From positions 17,727,117 to 17,791,116 of the forward strand of contig NC_049979.1 of the NCBI RefSeq assembly GCF_000003815.2: a stretch of DNA of 64,000 nt, written 5' to 3'. The position numbers and the translations under genes are program-made. Positions within the stretch are counted from its first letter, which is position 1. Each line of letters begins with the position of its first letter. This stretch comes from Branchiostoma floridae. Its lineage: Eukaryota; Chordata; Leptocardii; Amphioxiformes; Branchiostomatidae. The notes beneath the pieces are model-generated. The model did no database searches and was not told where the DNA came from. It worked only from the letters and a program-made list of their open reading frames with translations. Positions 1-12,550 of this stretch are shown here, one piece after another.

Positions 1-2444
1 TTATGTTTTTGGTTGTATCAGTTAGTTCATTTGTCTGTTGTTTGGTTGGCTTTTTCTCTCTCCTCCTTACTTATCTCTTGAACTCAAGAAAGTTTTGTAA
101 ATTTATCTTCTTTCTTCCTCACCCAAACTGTAACCTGACAAGAGTGAATAGTAATGCATGGCAGATATTGCATGCAGAAAATGACAGATGTCTCTGGTAC
201 TGAAATATGTGCTGTTATCAAAGCCTGGCGTATTGTTGCCTGCTTGGCTCCCCTCCATCATAGGGATTCAGCTGGTATTTTGTCATGCTTTTCTGTGCAC
301 ATCTTATAATGTCTGTATGGATAAATGGCCTATAGGGCCATCTAATACAGCTTCTGTCATGCATGCAACAATGCATTCTAATAAGGCAGATGCATTTCTG
401 CATACATGCCTGTCAGCCATGAATGTATAAAGTCTTGGATCAAATTATCAGCCAACTATTGGATTATGGCACTTAAGCAGCTGAGCCAGTCTGATAAGGG
501 GCTTAGAGTATCAAACCTTGACATTTTCATGAGGATACCACAGCAGAGTTAGAGTTGAATCTTCATGCCTCCTTGACACCGTGACTCACAGATATGAAGT
601 TTCTTCAGGCCAAGGGCGTCAAACAAAGGCTCTTGTTTTCCAGTTTGTTCTAAACAGCTATTTATGTGAAAGGTTTTGGTTCTCAAGCAATACTTAGATG
701 GAAGTACATGTACATGTAGTATTGCCATCATAAGTGTGAAATGTTGGAACTGATACCTGTGTTGTCACATTGCTCTGACCATGGCTGGATAGATAGGATT
801 CATATTTGTCGAGTTTGTTGGTTCTGGCAAACACTGGAAATGACTTGAGTTTGGGCCCCCTTTTGGTTTTCCACAGTAATGCAGTAGAACTTCCTATTTT
901 GATATCTCATGTTCTGGACCAGCTGTGGTATTGAGGCCTAAGTGTGGCAGATACATGTATTTGTGGTGTCAGGGAAAAGGTGGGGGTTTTGGCTCTCTAG
1001 CAGCTTGTAATGGAACTACTTAGGCAGTGTTGATTAAATCATTGAAAGAGGATAACTCAAGGAAGGGTTGACAGATCATTGTGATTTTTTTTATATATAG
1101 GTAGCTTATTACTAACTTAATCAACTTAGTTATTTTGGCAAAGTAATTTTTAGTCCTTGTAGCTTTCCTCGTTATATATTGTCTTCAGTAGCAGGCTTAC
1201 TTGGAAGTTACTAACCTTCAGCTTTCCTATTCCCTTTCCATTTAATGCCTTTTCTGCATCAAGGTCCCATCAGTAATACTGTATTACGAAGTCTTCATTA
1301 ACCCATTTGATGACTTCAATTAAGATGAACTACCTTGTACAAAATGATAGCTGACCTCATGAAGAAAGGTTAGTTTATAGTGGTTATCTAATATTTTATA
1401 CTATCATTTGTCAAAAATGAGAAGGCAAGTGGCATAAACTAAAATAACCTGCAAAACTGCCCTCTATTGCCCTTGTCCACAGCATAATATTACTGTCAGC
1501 AGTTAACCAAAGCCAATTCTAATTGTGTACCAAATAGCAGTTGACTATAGGGCATTTCTCCAATTGTAATTTGCAATTTCCCCGAAGTTTCATGATGCTT
1601 GATGAAGATGTGGTGGGCATCTGGCTGGCTTCATTTAGTCTGGCAGACTCTTGCCCAAGTTGTCCTGAAATGAATCAGGGAGATTGCCTGGGAGACATGC
1701 CCAGGTCTGGTAATATATCATGCTTCCACTTCTCATTTCTGTATGACATTTATTGACCTTTGAAAAATCAAGTACACAATTGGATTATCATGTAACCAGA
1801 AGAAAGGTGAAACCCTTCATTAACTGTGGTCAACCTTGATATTTAGGCTGCCATATTTTAATGGCAAACCCTGCTGTCTTTCATGTGGACCACCGATAGA
1901 AATCTTTGCAGTGTTAATCCAAAGGTCCATTGTAAAGGCCTTCAAGGATAGCCTCAATCAATATCTACAGTTTCTCCTCACACACTTGATTCCATTTATA
2001 ACTCCAGACATTTATATTTTTATTTCTGACATGCCATCTACATGTCCATGTCTTCACCTAGATCCCATTATAGCCCTGTCTATAGCCTCCAAGAGTCCTG
2101 TATCTGTATGTAAAACCTAGTCCCAACATATTACTGTTTATACGTACAGCCTAATCAAGAGTCTTGCCTGTATGTAAGACCAAGCCCCAACATTGTAAGT
2201 GTTTACGGCCAACCTAAGAGTCTACATGTATGTTACCATATATGTCATAAAAGCCTAAAATCATTAAAATGTCAGAAAGTCTTTTCTAGTTTTCATAACT
2301 CAGAACGTAGACATTCTGCTTTCTCTTAAGTTTGAGAGATTTGAACAAGAAAATCACGTATAATATTTTTTAAGGATTATACTAGCCATCAACCTCAACC
2401 CCCAAGAGTTACACTATCCTGACAGACCTTCCTCCCATGCCCAG
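1..2444. other. Probable intron of the DPH6 homologue, no exon recognised
   Basis: This stretch precedes the first exon I can support. It is AT-rich, CpG-poor and full of stops in all frames. I looked for the exon that should encode the start of the RidA-like domain and the ATP-pyrophosphatase domain and saw neither, so those exons are probably upstream of the window. It holds a diverged 64-bp tandem repeat near its end and an ACATGTACATGTA palindrome around 703-716. Confidence 0.5.
2084..2236. repeat. Diverged 64-bp tandem repeat, about 2.4 copies
   Basis: Copies begin at about 2084, 2148 and 2212. Each runs AGCCT(...)CAAGAGTC, then CTGTATGTAA, then a CCCAACAT block and a GTTTA block. The third copy is partial and keeps only the CCTAAGAGTC and ATGTATGT parts. 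The copies differ by many substitutions, so the duplication is not recent. It lies in the probable intron before the first visible DPH6 exon. Confidence 0.6.
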
Positions 2445-2533
2445 GTTGACCAGACCTTGTTCCTGGCTGGTCAGATCCCCCTGTGTCCCAGCACCATGCT
2501 CATAGTGGAAGGTGGCATCATTCCACAGACAAG
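2445..2533 (+). CDS. DPH6: DPH6 exon (RidA-like unit, LFLAGQIPL)
   Basis: The acceptor is CCCATGCCCAG before 2445 and the donor is AAG|GTTGGC after 2533. The frame begins VDQTLFLAGQIPLCPSTM and ends in phase 2 at QT(R). The LFLAGQIPL stretch is the typical first beta-strand region of the RidA-like unit in DPH6. The frame stays open upstream of the acceptor, so the 5' boundary is less sure than the others. Confidence 0.75.
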
Positions 2534-5500
2534 GTTGGCCCTTTTATGATCATGATGGTCATTTTTAATTTTGTATCAACATGTTAAGTAACTTTCAACC
2601 TAGAGGTTAGCAAAATGTACAGTGTTTATGGCAACCCTGGCATACATTTGTACAGTTAACATTACTAAGTGCAGGTAACATTACTTTAAAAAAACTTTTG
2701 TTGCGGTAACTGCATTTAACTTTGTTACCAACTTGTGATTTATATGACATGCTGTTTGTTACATGAGAATTCAATTTTGGAATTTGTTACAGGTCTGGAA
2801 ATGCAATAAAAATGTATGTACATTGCCATGAAAGCTGACCAGTGTTGGCAGTCAGCATACAATGTATATATAGTAAATAGCCAAGCTAAACTTTGAACAT
2901 GAAATGCACACTTCTTACACTAGTAAGTTACAGCAAACACTCCATTCTACCACTCTGGAGAGCAGCTTTTGTGAGGCACAGTGGACAAGTACAGCTAAAG
3001 CAGGTCCTTGTTGTCAATCCCATCAGGTTGTCCCTGAGCCATGTTCAGAGGGTAATGTCTGCCATGTGTACAGGTGCCAGCCTTATCAACAGCAGACTTG
3101 TCATCTGTTACGTGACTAACATCAGTTATATCCAAATAGCAAAGGCTGCTTGGGAGCAGAACACACAGGTAAGTATGGTAGAGAATTATCAAAACTATAG
3201 GAACATGTTACTTAATCGGATGGAAATAGGATGGAAATCACATTCAATTGTATGAAAAACAGACAATGATTGGTTGCAGGACAAAGTTCTGAAATTAAAC
3301 ATTTTTAAAACACCTTTGCTGGAATATTTTATATCCATTAGTATATTCCATTAGACTTCAATCATGATTGTATTGGAACTAATCCAGATGTTGTGTTCTT
3401 AATGACAATTTGCATACTAGTACTTTTTTATCATCATTTTTTAAAATTTTGGTGCTAGGCCACTTAGGTTGGAGCAACTTCATGCTGGCTGATTGCCAAA
3501 GTTTCAGAATGTCCATAAACTCATCTTGGCTCCTGCATTTCTATGTGGGTGGTGTGGTGGCCCTGGGGTAACTGAGTGCAATCAATCGTCTCTCGAGACA
3601 GATGAAGGTTGATGATGAAGATGCCCCCAGGGCACCACAGTGCAGACAATAAGTAGTGAACTACCGGTCCTCTATAACAGACAGGCTTTGCAAACTTTGA
3701 TTTTGTTTGTAGTTGGTATCTCAAAGTTGATATTCAGATTCCAATTTTTGTTTGTATTATGTCTGAACTCTGTAGGCTTCCCATCTTCAGCATAAACTTG
3801 ACTCCTACACTATGTCGCAGTAGGTAACCTCCACTCTTCTGTCCTGTGCATATATCTACCTTAGGTAATGGATGATATCCAGCAGGATGACATCAGGAGT
3901 GGTGTGGAGACTTATGTGGTAGTCCCTGCCCTCCCCCGTGGTGCACTGGTGGAGTGGCATGTGACAGCTACAGCTGATCCCAGTAGTTGGGAAGGTATGT
4001 TCAATGGCGATGATAGGATCCACATTTTCTTCTTAAATAAACCAGAAATCATATCATAACACAGTAGTATGAAGAGTAAAATGCTTTGGTTTTTACTTCT
4101 TCTTACTTCAGAACAATATAATCCCCCCCAGGTAAACAGATAAATATTCTGTACAACGTAATGGTACTGCAATTAAAACATCTGTAATTATTTGACAACT
4201 AAAAAGACACATGGTAAATAGATTTAGAAATTATTTTATTTTGATGCTATAGAGAATGCGACCTGTGCTTCTGTCAGAGAGGGCTATAGTACGGTTGTTT
4301 TGTCTTTTGTGTCACAAAATGAGAGTATCTTTTGTTGTACATGCCTGTCTTTTTATTTGACATCCATCTTGAGTGCGTGTATTTTTAGCCACCTTGGTTT
4401 TTACCATCTTTTTACCAACAGCCCTAAGGCCTTTAAAAGATAGTGCAGTTTTTTTTTTAACTTGCATATCTACCAAGAAACATGTATTACACTGTGTTGG
4501 CCATTCATACATATTTCACATAAAAAAATGTCCTGAACGTGGGCAGTGGAACCATTGGTAGGATGTAGGATGGATGCAATTATTGGATATCTGTGTCTGC
4601 CTCAATATAGCTGTGAATATAAACGTTTTCCCAGTTCCTTCTGGTGGGAATTTATAAGCGTTATTAGGAGATCCTCCACGGTGTTTAATTTCTTTTCTGG
4701 TGCACCATGGTATTGATCCCCTATTGTGGCAAGAAGAACTGGGGGCCCGAGGGGTGGATATTGGGGGAGCTCAAGTAATGTGATTGGGGAGGCATTTTCT
4801 GGTGCCAGTATAATGCCTGATAACACTCATACATGATACAGGTTTCAATACACACTTATTGTGGTTTTTGTTAAGTAGATGAAAGTAGCTTGGAACCATG
4901 TAAGTGCCAAAACAATTTGAAACAAAACCCTAACTCCACAGATGGCAGGCAACAACATTAAAGAAAGCCTTAACCAACACCAATCTGTAGTGTATGCCAA
5001 CAAATGATATCATTGCATTTTCTATTCAGTTGCTATGAATGACAAGTATTGGTAATGCATATACTACAGTTGGACATATAATTTTGTATCAGTCATCTTG
5101 CCAAAAGGTTTACTTTGGTGAACCCTCACCTTAGGCAGTTAGTCATTGCATAGACTTCATGTATGGGTTACTGATAAGAAACTACAGATACAATGGTCGG
5201 GTCGATGAGGAATTCAAGGGTACCAACATCAGTAAGACTATCTTTGCCATGGTATTATTAACAATACTTAACTCTAATAATTATAGATCACCATTATCAG
5301 GAAGAATCCAACCTGCAATTTACCAACTGGGCTGTTGATGCTTGGGTGGGACAAGGCCAAATTAAAGTACCTTATTGTTAAACATACTGGAAAAATAAAA
5401 GTATGGATATTACTAGTATTACAAATGTACCATCATTGATCACCTTATTTGGTACCCAATAATGTAATAGGTATTGGCATTTCGAATTATATCAATACAA

Positions 5501-8331
5501 ACCATACCACTGCTCAAATAAACAGATGGATCAATCAGTACGTACAAGATGTATTTCTCTCTGCAGAGAAGAGAAGTTTGTGTTCTGCTGGTGGCACAGA
5601 GGTGACCTTGGACTGCTGTTACTCCACAGAAAGGCGGACTGCTGCTGTGAAGATCAGCCTAGGTGGGTGTAGAATCCAATTTACCTGCCTGCACAGCACA
5701 TTTGTTATATGGACTCAGAGAGGGGAACAACACTCGGTAGATTTACGAGCTGTTTCTGTGCGTGTAGAGGATGAATGTTGTAAATTTACTGGTACAGCTT
5801 CCCTTCGCTTAAATGCATTTAACTCACCTCTAGATCTCTGTTTCAGTTTGTCTTTCTCCATTATTGAAAAGACAATGCCATTATGAAATATGTGTTCATA
5901 CTTTGCCATTTACAAAGGAACTATTGATAAGACACAGAACAGAAAGACTGTGACACAGCAAGGAGGTTACAACCTCCTTGGACAGAGTAAGGACAGAGCG
6001 ACTTCAAGGATGGCTCAGAAGAAAAGAAATTATGTCATATCTCCAGCAGTATAGGATAAATTATGGTGTAACATTACAACAGATAATCTGGATATGATTT
6101 CCCACATTGAAGAACTTTGCACTGCCAGGTCTGTTCCATGGTCCCACTTTGCAAGTCTTTATTAGATTTGTTCCAGTTTTATCTGGGACTTACATTGTAG
6201 GCCACTCTGAGAGGATTTCCAGGAAACAGATCAGATGTAACAGGAATTCTCACAGTTACAGTAGATCTGTCATTTATCATGATGACATTCGCTTGCAGGA
6301 GCTGTAGAATCAAGCTTCACCTTCAGTGTAATGGGCATTTCCATGGAAACCATGACTGGTAACCGTGTTCACACCTAGGAGTGTGCCAACCTGGGGCTGT
6401 TATGAAGGGATGCCTTTGAAGATAAGACAATTTGTTGATCCCTTCCATCAGTAAAATCTGGGAAACTATCATGGGCCTGTCAGACTTGACATTACTACTA
6501 TTTGTTTTACTACCACTGTGCACTGGGTCCCGCTACACATCCAAGCCCGTCGTTAAAGCACCAGGCCCATTTTACAACATCATGAGAAATGACCCTCTTG
6601 TGCCTAAACAATTTTGTGTGCTGTTTCACTTCAATTTTGCAGCAAACCCAGAAGAGTTTAGCTATTGGGAATATACCAACCTAGTCTTTTTTTAACCATC
6701 AGTTGGTTAAAGTGAAACAGTCATTTCATTGCATATGTTCGAATAGTTTTGTGTGTGTGTAAAATAATCTTCTGGACCATAAATAAAAAACATCATGATT
6801 TCAACAATCTTAACAACCCTTGAATTTCTTGATACCTTTTAAGTACAAGAAAGCATAAAGATGTGATTTTTATGTTTGTCTTTGAAATTAGAGTTTGTTA
6901 GCAGCTGTACAGTACATCCCTAAGTGTGGGCCTCTTGTAGTCCACAGCAGCTAGTGTACACATCGGTTTCCACGGTTTCCAGAATGCCTTCTTATTCTAA
7001 ATAGGCACACATTACTTCCACATCAAATGCCAATCTAATTATGTTCGTTGCGCTGTACATCAGTTTAGATTACTGTGGAAATGGCATTGGAAGGTGCCTA
7101 GGAAGCTACAACAGAAACTGAAAATGGGATGTACAATGTATGAACACTCTTGGTAAACACTTAGTGATTCAGGTACTACTAGGTAGTGTTAGACTTTTAG
7201 AAGGACTTTCCATGTTTCCCTCCTTAGTGTGGTGAGGAGCTTTACAAGCTTTTAACCTTGAAACCTGTTGTGCCTGTAGGTTTGCCCTGTACATCCCAGG
7301 AAGAGTGCATAAGTCTAGAAGGGGTGATCCCCACACTTGTACATGAGCTGTCTGGTCTGCTGTCAGTCTGTGGGCTGGAGCTGCAGGATGTCCTGGTAGT
7401 AAGGATTTTCTACCTCCCAGAAGTGGCAGAGGAACAATGGTTGCAGACAGGTGAGGTATAGAGATGACAATCTCTTTGGTCATGTTACAAGTATAAGGTA
7501 CTTTTACGTCAACGACATTCAGTAATTCCAGGTGAATATTGAACTGTTTGCCTTTAGTCTTGCATGGTTACATGGTCACACTGTTTATGTTATCAGTTGC
7601 AAGCATTCCTTAACCCCTCTCTCACACTCAACATCTGCTGCAAAGTAATTTTCATGCCTATTTGGTGGAAAATTAAGAGAGCCATAGAGAAATTACTGTT
7701 TATTCACCATAATCAAGAAGGAAAGTGAAGTTCCAGCACTGTAAGATTAGTTGAAGATTACCCGTTTGGAAATGTGCCATCAGACATAATGAGATTGCTG
7801 CAAGCCTCACTGATCACAAATGTCCAGATAAGGTATGATGGCTGCCAAAGATAAACAATTTTTCCACACCTACATGCCTCCATACGTTGCTATTCACTAT
7901 CTGGAAGTGTTTTCTGTATCTTCTACTTCAAGTTCCATCTTCAGATGTGCAAAAAGCATAATGTCTTAATAAATCTAAAATGTACTCAACTCGACATCAC
8001 CCAGAATCTGTTCAGCTGTGATGTCAACCTTGAAGGACATTATCTGAACCAATGAAATAAAATCATGTTGACTGGATTGTTAAAAGTGATTGAATCATCT
8101 TGGTTGAGCTCCAGTACTAGCCTCATCAGTCGAGGCCGCACAGCACATACCAGTAACTAAACTTCTCCCACCCTCATGTGTTGTGCAGTTATGGAAGGTG
8201 CACTAAACCAGGATGGAAGGGGTGCCCCAGCTCTGGCATTTGTTCCTGTGAGTGCATTGGAGCCTGGTCAGGTCCTGGCAGCTTGTTGTTGGGTGCAAGG
8301 ACTACTCGACCATTGGACAAGAGAAAGTTGA
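2445..8331 (+). CDS. DPH6: Diphthine-ammonia ligase homologue, C-terminal part (six exons)
   Basis: DPH6 makes the last step of diphthamide synthesis: ATP-dependent amidation of diphthine on elongation factor 2, in the cytosol. Yeast and many invertebrate forms carry RidA/YjgF-like domains after the N-terminal ATP-pyrophosphatase domain; the usual human protein lacks them. Here six exons (2445-2533, 3027-3168, 3865-3994, 5567-5662, 7280-7450, 8189-8331) join in one frame and give 256 residues plus a stop. Landmarks are LFLAGQIPL, LSLSHVQRVMSAM, VICYVTN, VVVPALPRGALVEWHV near the end of one RidA-like unit, then IPTLVHELSGLL and ALAFVPVSALEPGQVL in a second, more diverged unit. All introns are GT-AG and all phases agree. 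The N-terminal catalytic domain is outside the window, so function is inferred by family. The gene converges on NCX. Confidence 0.85.
3027..3168 (+). CDS. DPH6: DPH6 exon (LSLSHVQRVMSAM)
   Basis: The acceptor CAATCCCATCAG precedes 3027 and a strong donor CAG|GTAAGTATG follows 3168. One base completes the split Arg codon, then 47 codons read LSLSHVQRVMSAM, VICYVTN and KAAWEQNTQ, the helix and second strand of a RidA-like fold. It ends on a codon boundary. Confidence 0.88.
3865..3994 (+). CDS. DPH6: DPH6 exon (VVVPALPRGALVEWHV)
   Basis: The acceptor TATATCTACCTTAG precedes 3865 and the donor GAAG|GTATGT follows 3994. It encodes VMDDIQQDD, then VVVPALPRGALVEWHV, the conserved terminal strand of a RidA-like unit, and ends WE in phase 1. 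This is the clearest DPH6 signature in the window. Confidence 0.9.
5567..5662 (+). CDS. DPH6: DPH6 exon (linker to last RidA-like unit)
   Basis: The acceptor TTTCTCTCTGCAG precedes 5567 and the donor CTAG|GTGGGTG follows 5662. In phase 1 it reads EKRSLCSAGGTEVTLDCCYS through AAVKISL. The phase matches both neighbours, which supports it even though the sequence is less conserved. Confidence 0.8.
5959..5980. repeat. Perfect 10-bp inverted repeat, 2-bp loop
   Basis: CAAGGAGGTT and AACCTCCTTG are separated by AC, inside the DPH6 intron between 5662 and 7280. Such a short hairpin could be the tip of a degraded MITE or SINE. I found no longer flanking arms. Confidence 0.6.
7280..7450 (+). CDS. DPH6: DPH6 exon (IPTLVHELSGLL)
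   Basis: The acceptor GTGCCTGTAG precedes 7280 and the donor ACAG|GTGAGG follows 7450. In phase it encodes GLPCTSQEEC, then IPTLVHELSGLLSVCGLELQ and VLVVRIFYLP, a helix plus strand of a RidA-like unit. Acceptors at 7228 and 7299 were considered and break the frame. Confidence 0.85.
8189..8331 (+). CDS. DPH6: DPH6 terminal coding exon
   Basis: The acceptor CATGTGTTGTGCAG precedes 8189. It reads VMEGALNQDGRGAPALAFVP, then VSALEPGQVLAACCWVQGLL, and ends DHWTRES with TGA at 8329-8331. The FVPV...L...L..CCW pattern is typical of the DPH6 C-terminus. The next AATAAA hexamers on this strand are at 9942 and 9971, so the 3' UTR end is uncertain. Confidence 0.87.
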
Positions 8332-11300
8332 AGGCTAGGAAGTCATCTTTTTTTTCTGTTTTATTATTTTAATGTTTTGTTCTTACGTTCTAATGTTATC
8401 AGATTGTGACCCGTGATCGCATCCCTATGTCCATGTTCAAGATTTTGAACAGATCTTGTGGAGGGATGGTTGATTCCTCAATTGATGAGGAAAGGACAAG
8501 AATGTGACCCTTTCCTTCCTAACATTTCACTTGTCTTTCTCACAAACAATATTAACAAACCATGTATTCTTCATGATGCTGAATCTAACAAAACCTTTTA
8601 AGTTATGTTTGTGGAATTCAGCATTCAATGGGAGAGAGTAACAAAACATTGGGGAAAACATAGCTTATAACTTTGAAAGGGTTCTCAGCTGCTGGGTTAC
8701 ACCATATCTTTGTCAGATATTCCTTCTGACACTGAGGAAAGATTCTCTTCTAATCTTGTCAACTTTTTCATCAAAGCATTTATTACAAAGACATAAAATG
8801 ATTTAGCCTCCACTTGATTTGGTTTTATTCAGTTACATGTAAACAGTAGTGAACATTATTTGTGATATGTTGCCTTTGAAGTTTTACCTTTGATTTGCAA
8901 AAGGCAGGCCTGTGACACAAACTGACAAATGAATGCACACTGACAAGTAAATATCCTTGACCAAGTTGAACTTTGTCTTGGTTGTACATTGTACATTAGC
9001 TGTCTAGTGTGTAGGGTGTTCGGTTTTGAAATTTGCAAAACACATTCATTAACAGAAACAAGCTCCCCCTCATGCAACTCACATGGCAGTAAAGTAATGG
9101 ACAAACTGGTTTTGGTTACTTTTATCCAGAAGAAAGGATCTAACTATTCATCTCATGTACACTCAAATAGCACACTTTCAAAAGCAAGTCCACTCCCAAG
9201 TTTATTTCAAATAATTTACACAGAAGACAGTAAAAACTATCAAGAACTGACAAGTAAGTGACAAGTATGCAGTACATTTAGATAGCTGTTACAGATAAAC
9301 TGACTGCAGAAGCAAGTGGTGCATCTGGCTGTAGAAAGCATTAAATTTCTGTTGTCACAAATCAACTTTTCCATCGTGACACCGCCGCTACCTTCAGACT
9401 TTCACAGCTTACTACTGCACTCAGTTTTCACAGTATTTGGTACAGTATCAGACACAGCATGCAGCCTGTATTGGACCCCTCTCCTCAGAAAGGAGGCCCA
9501 AGGCTATGGACATGGCAAACAGCCTATGTTGTTGACTACAAACCCTGAGGTAGAATCAGCCCAAACGTGGATCCATGAGTGGGACCCTTGGACGGATGGC
9601 TCTCCTTCTATTATTTTGCAACCCAGTTCCATCTAAACATTGTTCTACAGACCTCTCCTTTTTTTCTGCAAGTATAATCTAAACAAGAAAGTCTGCTGTG
9701 TTTCTCTTTTTAAGTACAGATATATTTTTCTTGTGTTCTTGCTAATTTTTACATATCTTGGCCAAGGAAGGTGTACATTCATAGCAACAGTAATTTCACC
9801 ATGATATGGGGAAGGTGCTGGTGCTTTGAAGGAGATCTTCCAACAAATGAAGTCACATAATTGGTGACAAAAACTTCATTTGCACATATAAGCTCCAGAG
9901 GTGCTGATAGTACCTACCAAAACAGCACCTGTAGCTACACCAATAAAAAACACAAGCTCACACTCCAAACAATAAATTAAAAGACATGGTGTCTAATATA
10001 CACCCACAAAAGTGTCTCTACTACAATTCATATCAAATCTTAATTTGACAAATTGAAGCCTTTCTCTCATACCTTGAAGACAGTGATGAAATCCTAATTA
10101 CTACATCAATGATTACACTACTCATGCATTATGTACAGTTATGAGGACTATTGTTACGACCCTACATCATTTACAAACAACTTGAAACGAATACTCCCAT
10201 ATTCATGCTTCCACAATGTCCTGACCATTGCACCAGTCTATTGCCACTTTCCTTCAAGTGCCTACATGCAGTCAAAGATATTGCTTCTAATCTATATAAT
10301 GATTTGTGGTCACCATTCCTCAGAAAGGGAATTCTCTTAGAATATTCATGGTTTTCTCTCTAGTAATTAATGTTAGCTCATTTCTGTTGTAAAATCTGTA
10401 CAAACATGATTGACTCACGCTGATTTTGGAGCTGATGGGATAATGATGGTGGAAGAGTCATGCTTACCAAACACTGATAAGCATTCACAAGACAGACATT
10501 TCTTTATACTTACAACACACATGCAAAGCAGGTATGTGTTGGGCAAAGAGAAAATTTTGGAGACAATTGTTTATAGTACAGTGGATAAATAGTACGTTAA
10601 CTTCAGCTGTCAACTGCCTTACTATAGTATGGTAGTGACTGAAGGGATGCTATTCAAATTGCACAGATATAAAAGGGTGGGAAGTGTTACATTAACTGTG
10701 CTCATTCAAATTCTATAAACTTGCAGACATGTAGTATGTAGTAATATTTGTGTATTCCATTTTTGTTGTTAAAAATCCAGTTCTTTGTTGGACAGTAGTT
10801 GATTCTGCAGGTAATGTCATAAGCTGTCCATTATCAATATCTTTTATGTCACACATTGCTTAATGTTTACTTAATAAATATACTCTATCATATTTTCGTT
10901 ACAAATTGCCAACTACTCTATTGCTCTACATTCTAGTTATCTCTAAAAGCATCAACTTGAAAACGCATCCTATCTACAATCATTTCCAAAAACCTAGACA
11001 ACAAGCAAATATGTAAATACTACATGACTCTTATCAGCCTAACTCTCCAGCAACCAAAAAGCTTGGTTAGAAATTTCCATTGAATATATTTCAGGATATT
11101 AATATCTTATTTCTATTCTTCAAATGTTACATGTTACCTCTTTGTTGCATACAGTTTCCTTACCACAGAGAAAGCATTACCTGTCACACAGTGCTGGTGT
11201 CTACATATAAGCTTGCCCCTCCCAAAAATGACCTTCCCAACTCAACCTGAAACTTGACTTCTTGTCTCAAACTTGAAATAAGTCAGGTAACATAACACGA

Positions 11301-12173
11301 CTTAAAACATTCAAATAGGATTCAATGCCAGCCTTTTGTTGTAACTGCCACAGCCAGGGTCTGGCAGCGCTGCATGAAAACTACCGATGAAAGCTAGCAA
11401 TGCAGTGGGCATCATCAATTCATTTTCTTATTTGTTGCCATTTTTTTAAAAGTCTTTTATATTTCTACTATTTAGAATCAATAGATCTGTCAACTGATAT
11501 GAATTAATGTCACAAATGATAATGTGGAACTAAATCTCTATGCATATTTTACAGAATCATGATTGAAGAGCAGAACAGTCTGGCTAGTATGTAAAAGTTG
11601 ACTCACTATAGTCTGTAGTGTCTGAATTGGTCCTCAGTTGTGTACATGGGGCAGCACTAAATTGCCAGCCTGTTGTGTTCATGTATTGTTCTGAGAAACT
11701 TGGAGTCATCCAGTTTACACACTCAGGCAGGAAGCTGATCTCATTGCATGTGGCATCATGTAGCTAATTTCACTTATTTTCTTTTATTTAAGATAAACCC
11801 CACTATTTTTTTATGGATAAAACATTGCTTACTTCTTGCACCTGAAATGTTATGGCTCCATGCATAGCACCTGTCTTCTCCCCTGTAGGTTTAGAAAAGT
11901 CAAGTTTCAGCTTAAGCTTCTTTTGTTAAGATTATTAGAAAAGCCCTTATCTACACTCTCTGCAATGAGATCTATCCTTGCCACCAATCATTGTGATAAA
12001 CTTGCCTCATCATGAGGGCCAGAGTCCTGTTTTTCAACAGTGATGGTAAACAGAGCTCCTGCACTACCCCTCTATAGCAGAGTTCAAGAGATCCCACAGT
12101 ATACTGATGGTATCATCATATACTTCAGAATGTGGACAAGACCTAACATTCCACCTTTGGTGTTATTAGAAGC
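8332..12173. other. Intergenic region between convergent DPH6 and NCX genes
   Basis: The two genes point toward each other here, so this 3.8 kb should hold both 3' UTRs. Candidate poly(A) hexamers on the plus strand are AATAAA at 9942-9947 and 9971-9976. On the minus strand AATAAA is read at 11788-11783. The open frames seen at 8989-9261 and 9316-9636 show no recognisable protein and are probably chance. CpG is as scarce here as in the gene bodies. Confidence 0.6.
11783..11788 (-). terminator. Candidate poly(A) signal for NCX
   Basis: AATAAA on the minus strand, about 386 bases beyond the NCX stop codon at 12174. I saw no exact hexamer closer to the stop. Other copies occur farther on (around 9202), so the true 3' end may be longer. 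Confidence 0.35.
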
Positions 12174-12550
12174 TTAGAAACCTGGGATGTAGCAATAGCT
12201 CTGGAAAGCAGAGATGACTACATAGCTCATCCACATACCAACAAGCAACAGGGTAGTTGGGAGCTTAAACTTGGGGTTCCCTCCAAGCTCACCACCAACA
12301 ACAGGTAGCCGGCGAAGCATCAATACTGTAATGGTTACAATAGCAAAGATGAAGAATAGGGTGACAGCAAATCCCAATGTTCCTGGGTCTACATTAAATG
12401 CATTCCCTTCTACCGCATGTTTGATTGCAGCTATGGACCAGGCAACCCCAATGCCCAGGAACACATTGACAGCATTACTGCCTGTCACATTACCCACAGA
12501 AGCATCAGCATACTTGTCTTGCACTGCAGCCACCTTGCTGGCAAAGGTAT
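12174..12550 (-). CDS. SLC8 (NCX): NCX terminal coding exon: alpha-2 repeat and last TM segments
   Basis: The acceptor AAATCTTTTCCAG precedes 12550. It encodes DTFASKVAAVQDKYADAS, then VGNVTGSNAVNVFLGIGVAW, GTLGFAVTLFFIFAIVTI, the RRLPVVGGELGG loop and a last hydrophobic segment, ending CYIPGF with TAA at 12176-12174 (residues 792-916). The ion-binding acidic residue D792 is the first codon completed here. Confidence 0.97.

Noticed and set aside
9316-9636. 106-codon plus-strand open frame after the DPH6 stop, considered as another exon or gene
   Set aside because: No similarity that I recognise; DPH6 already ends with a fitting C-terminus at 8331.
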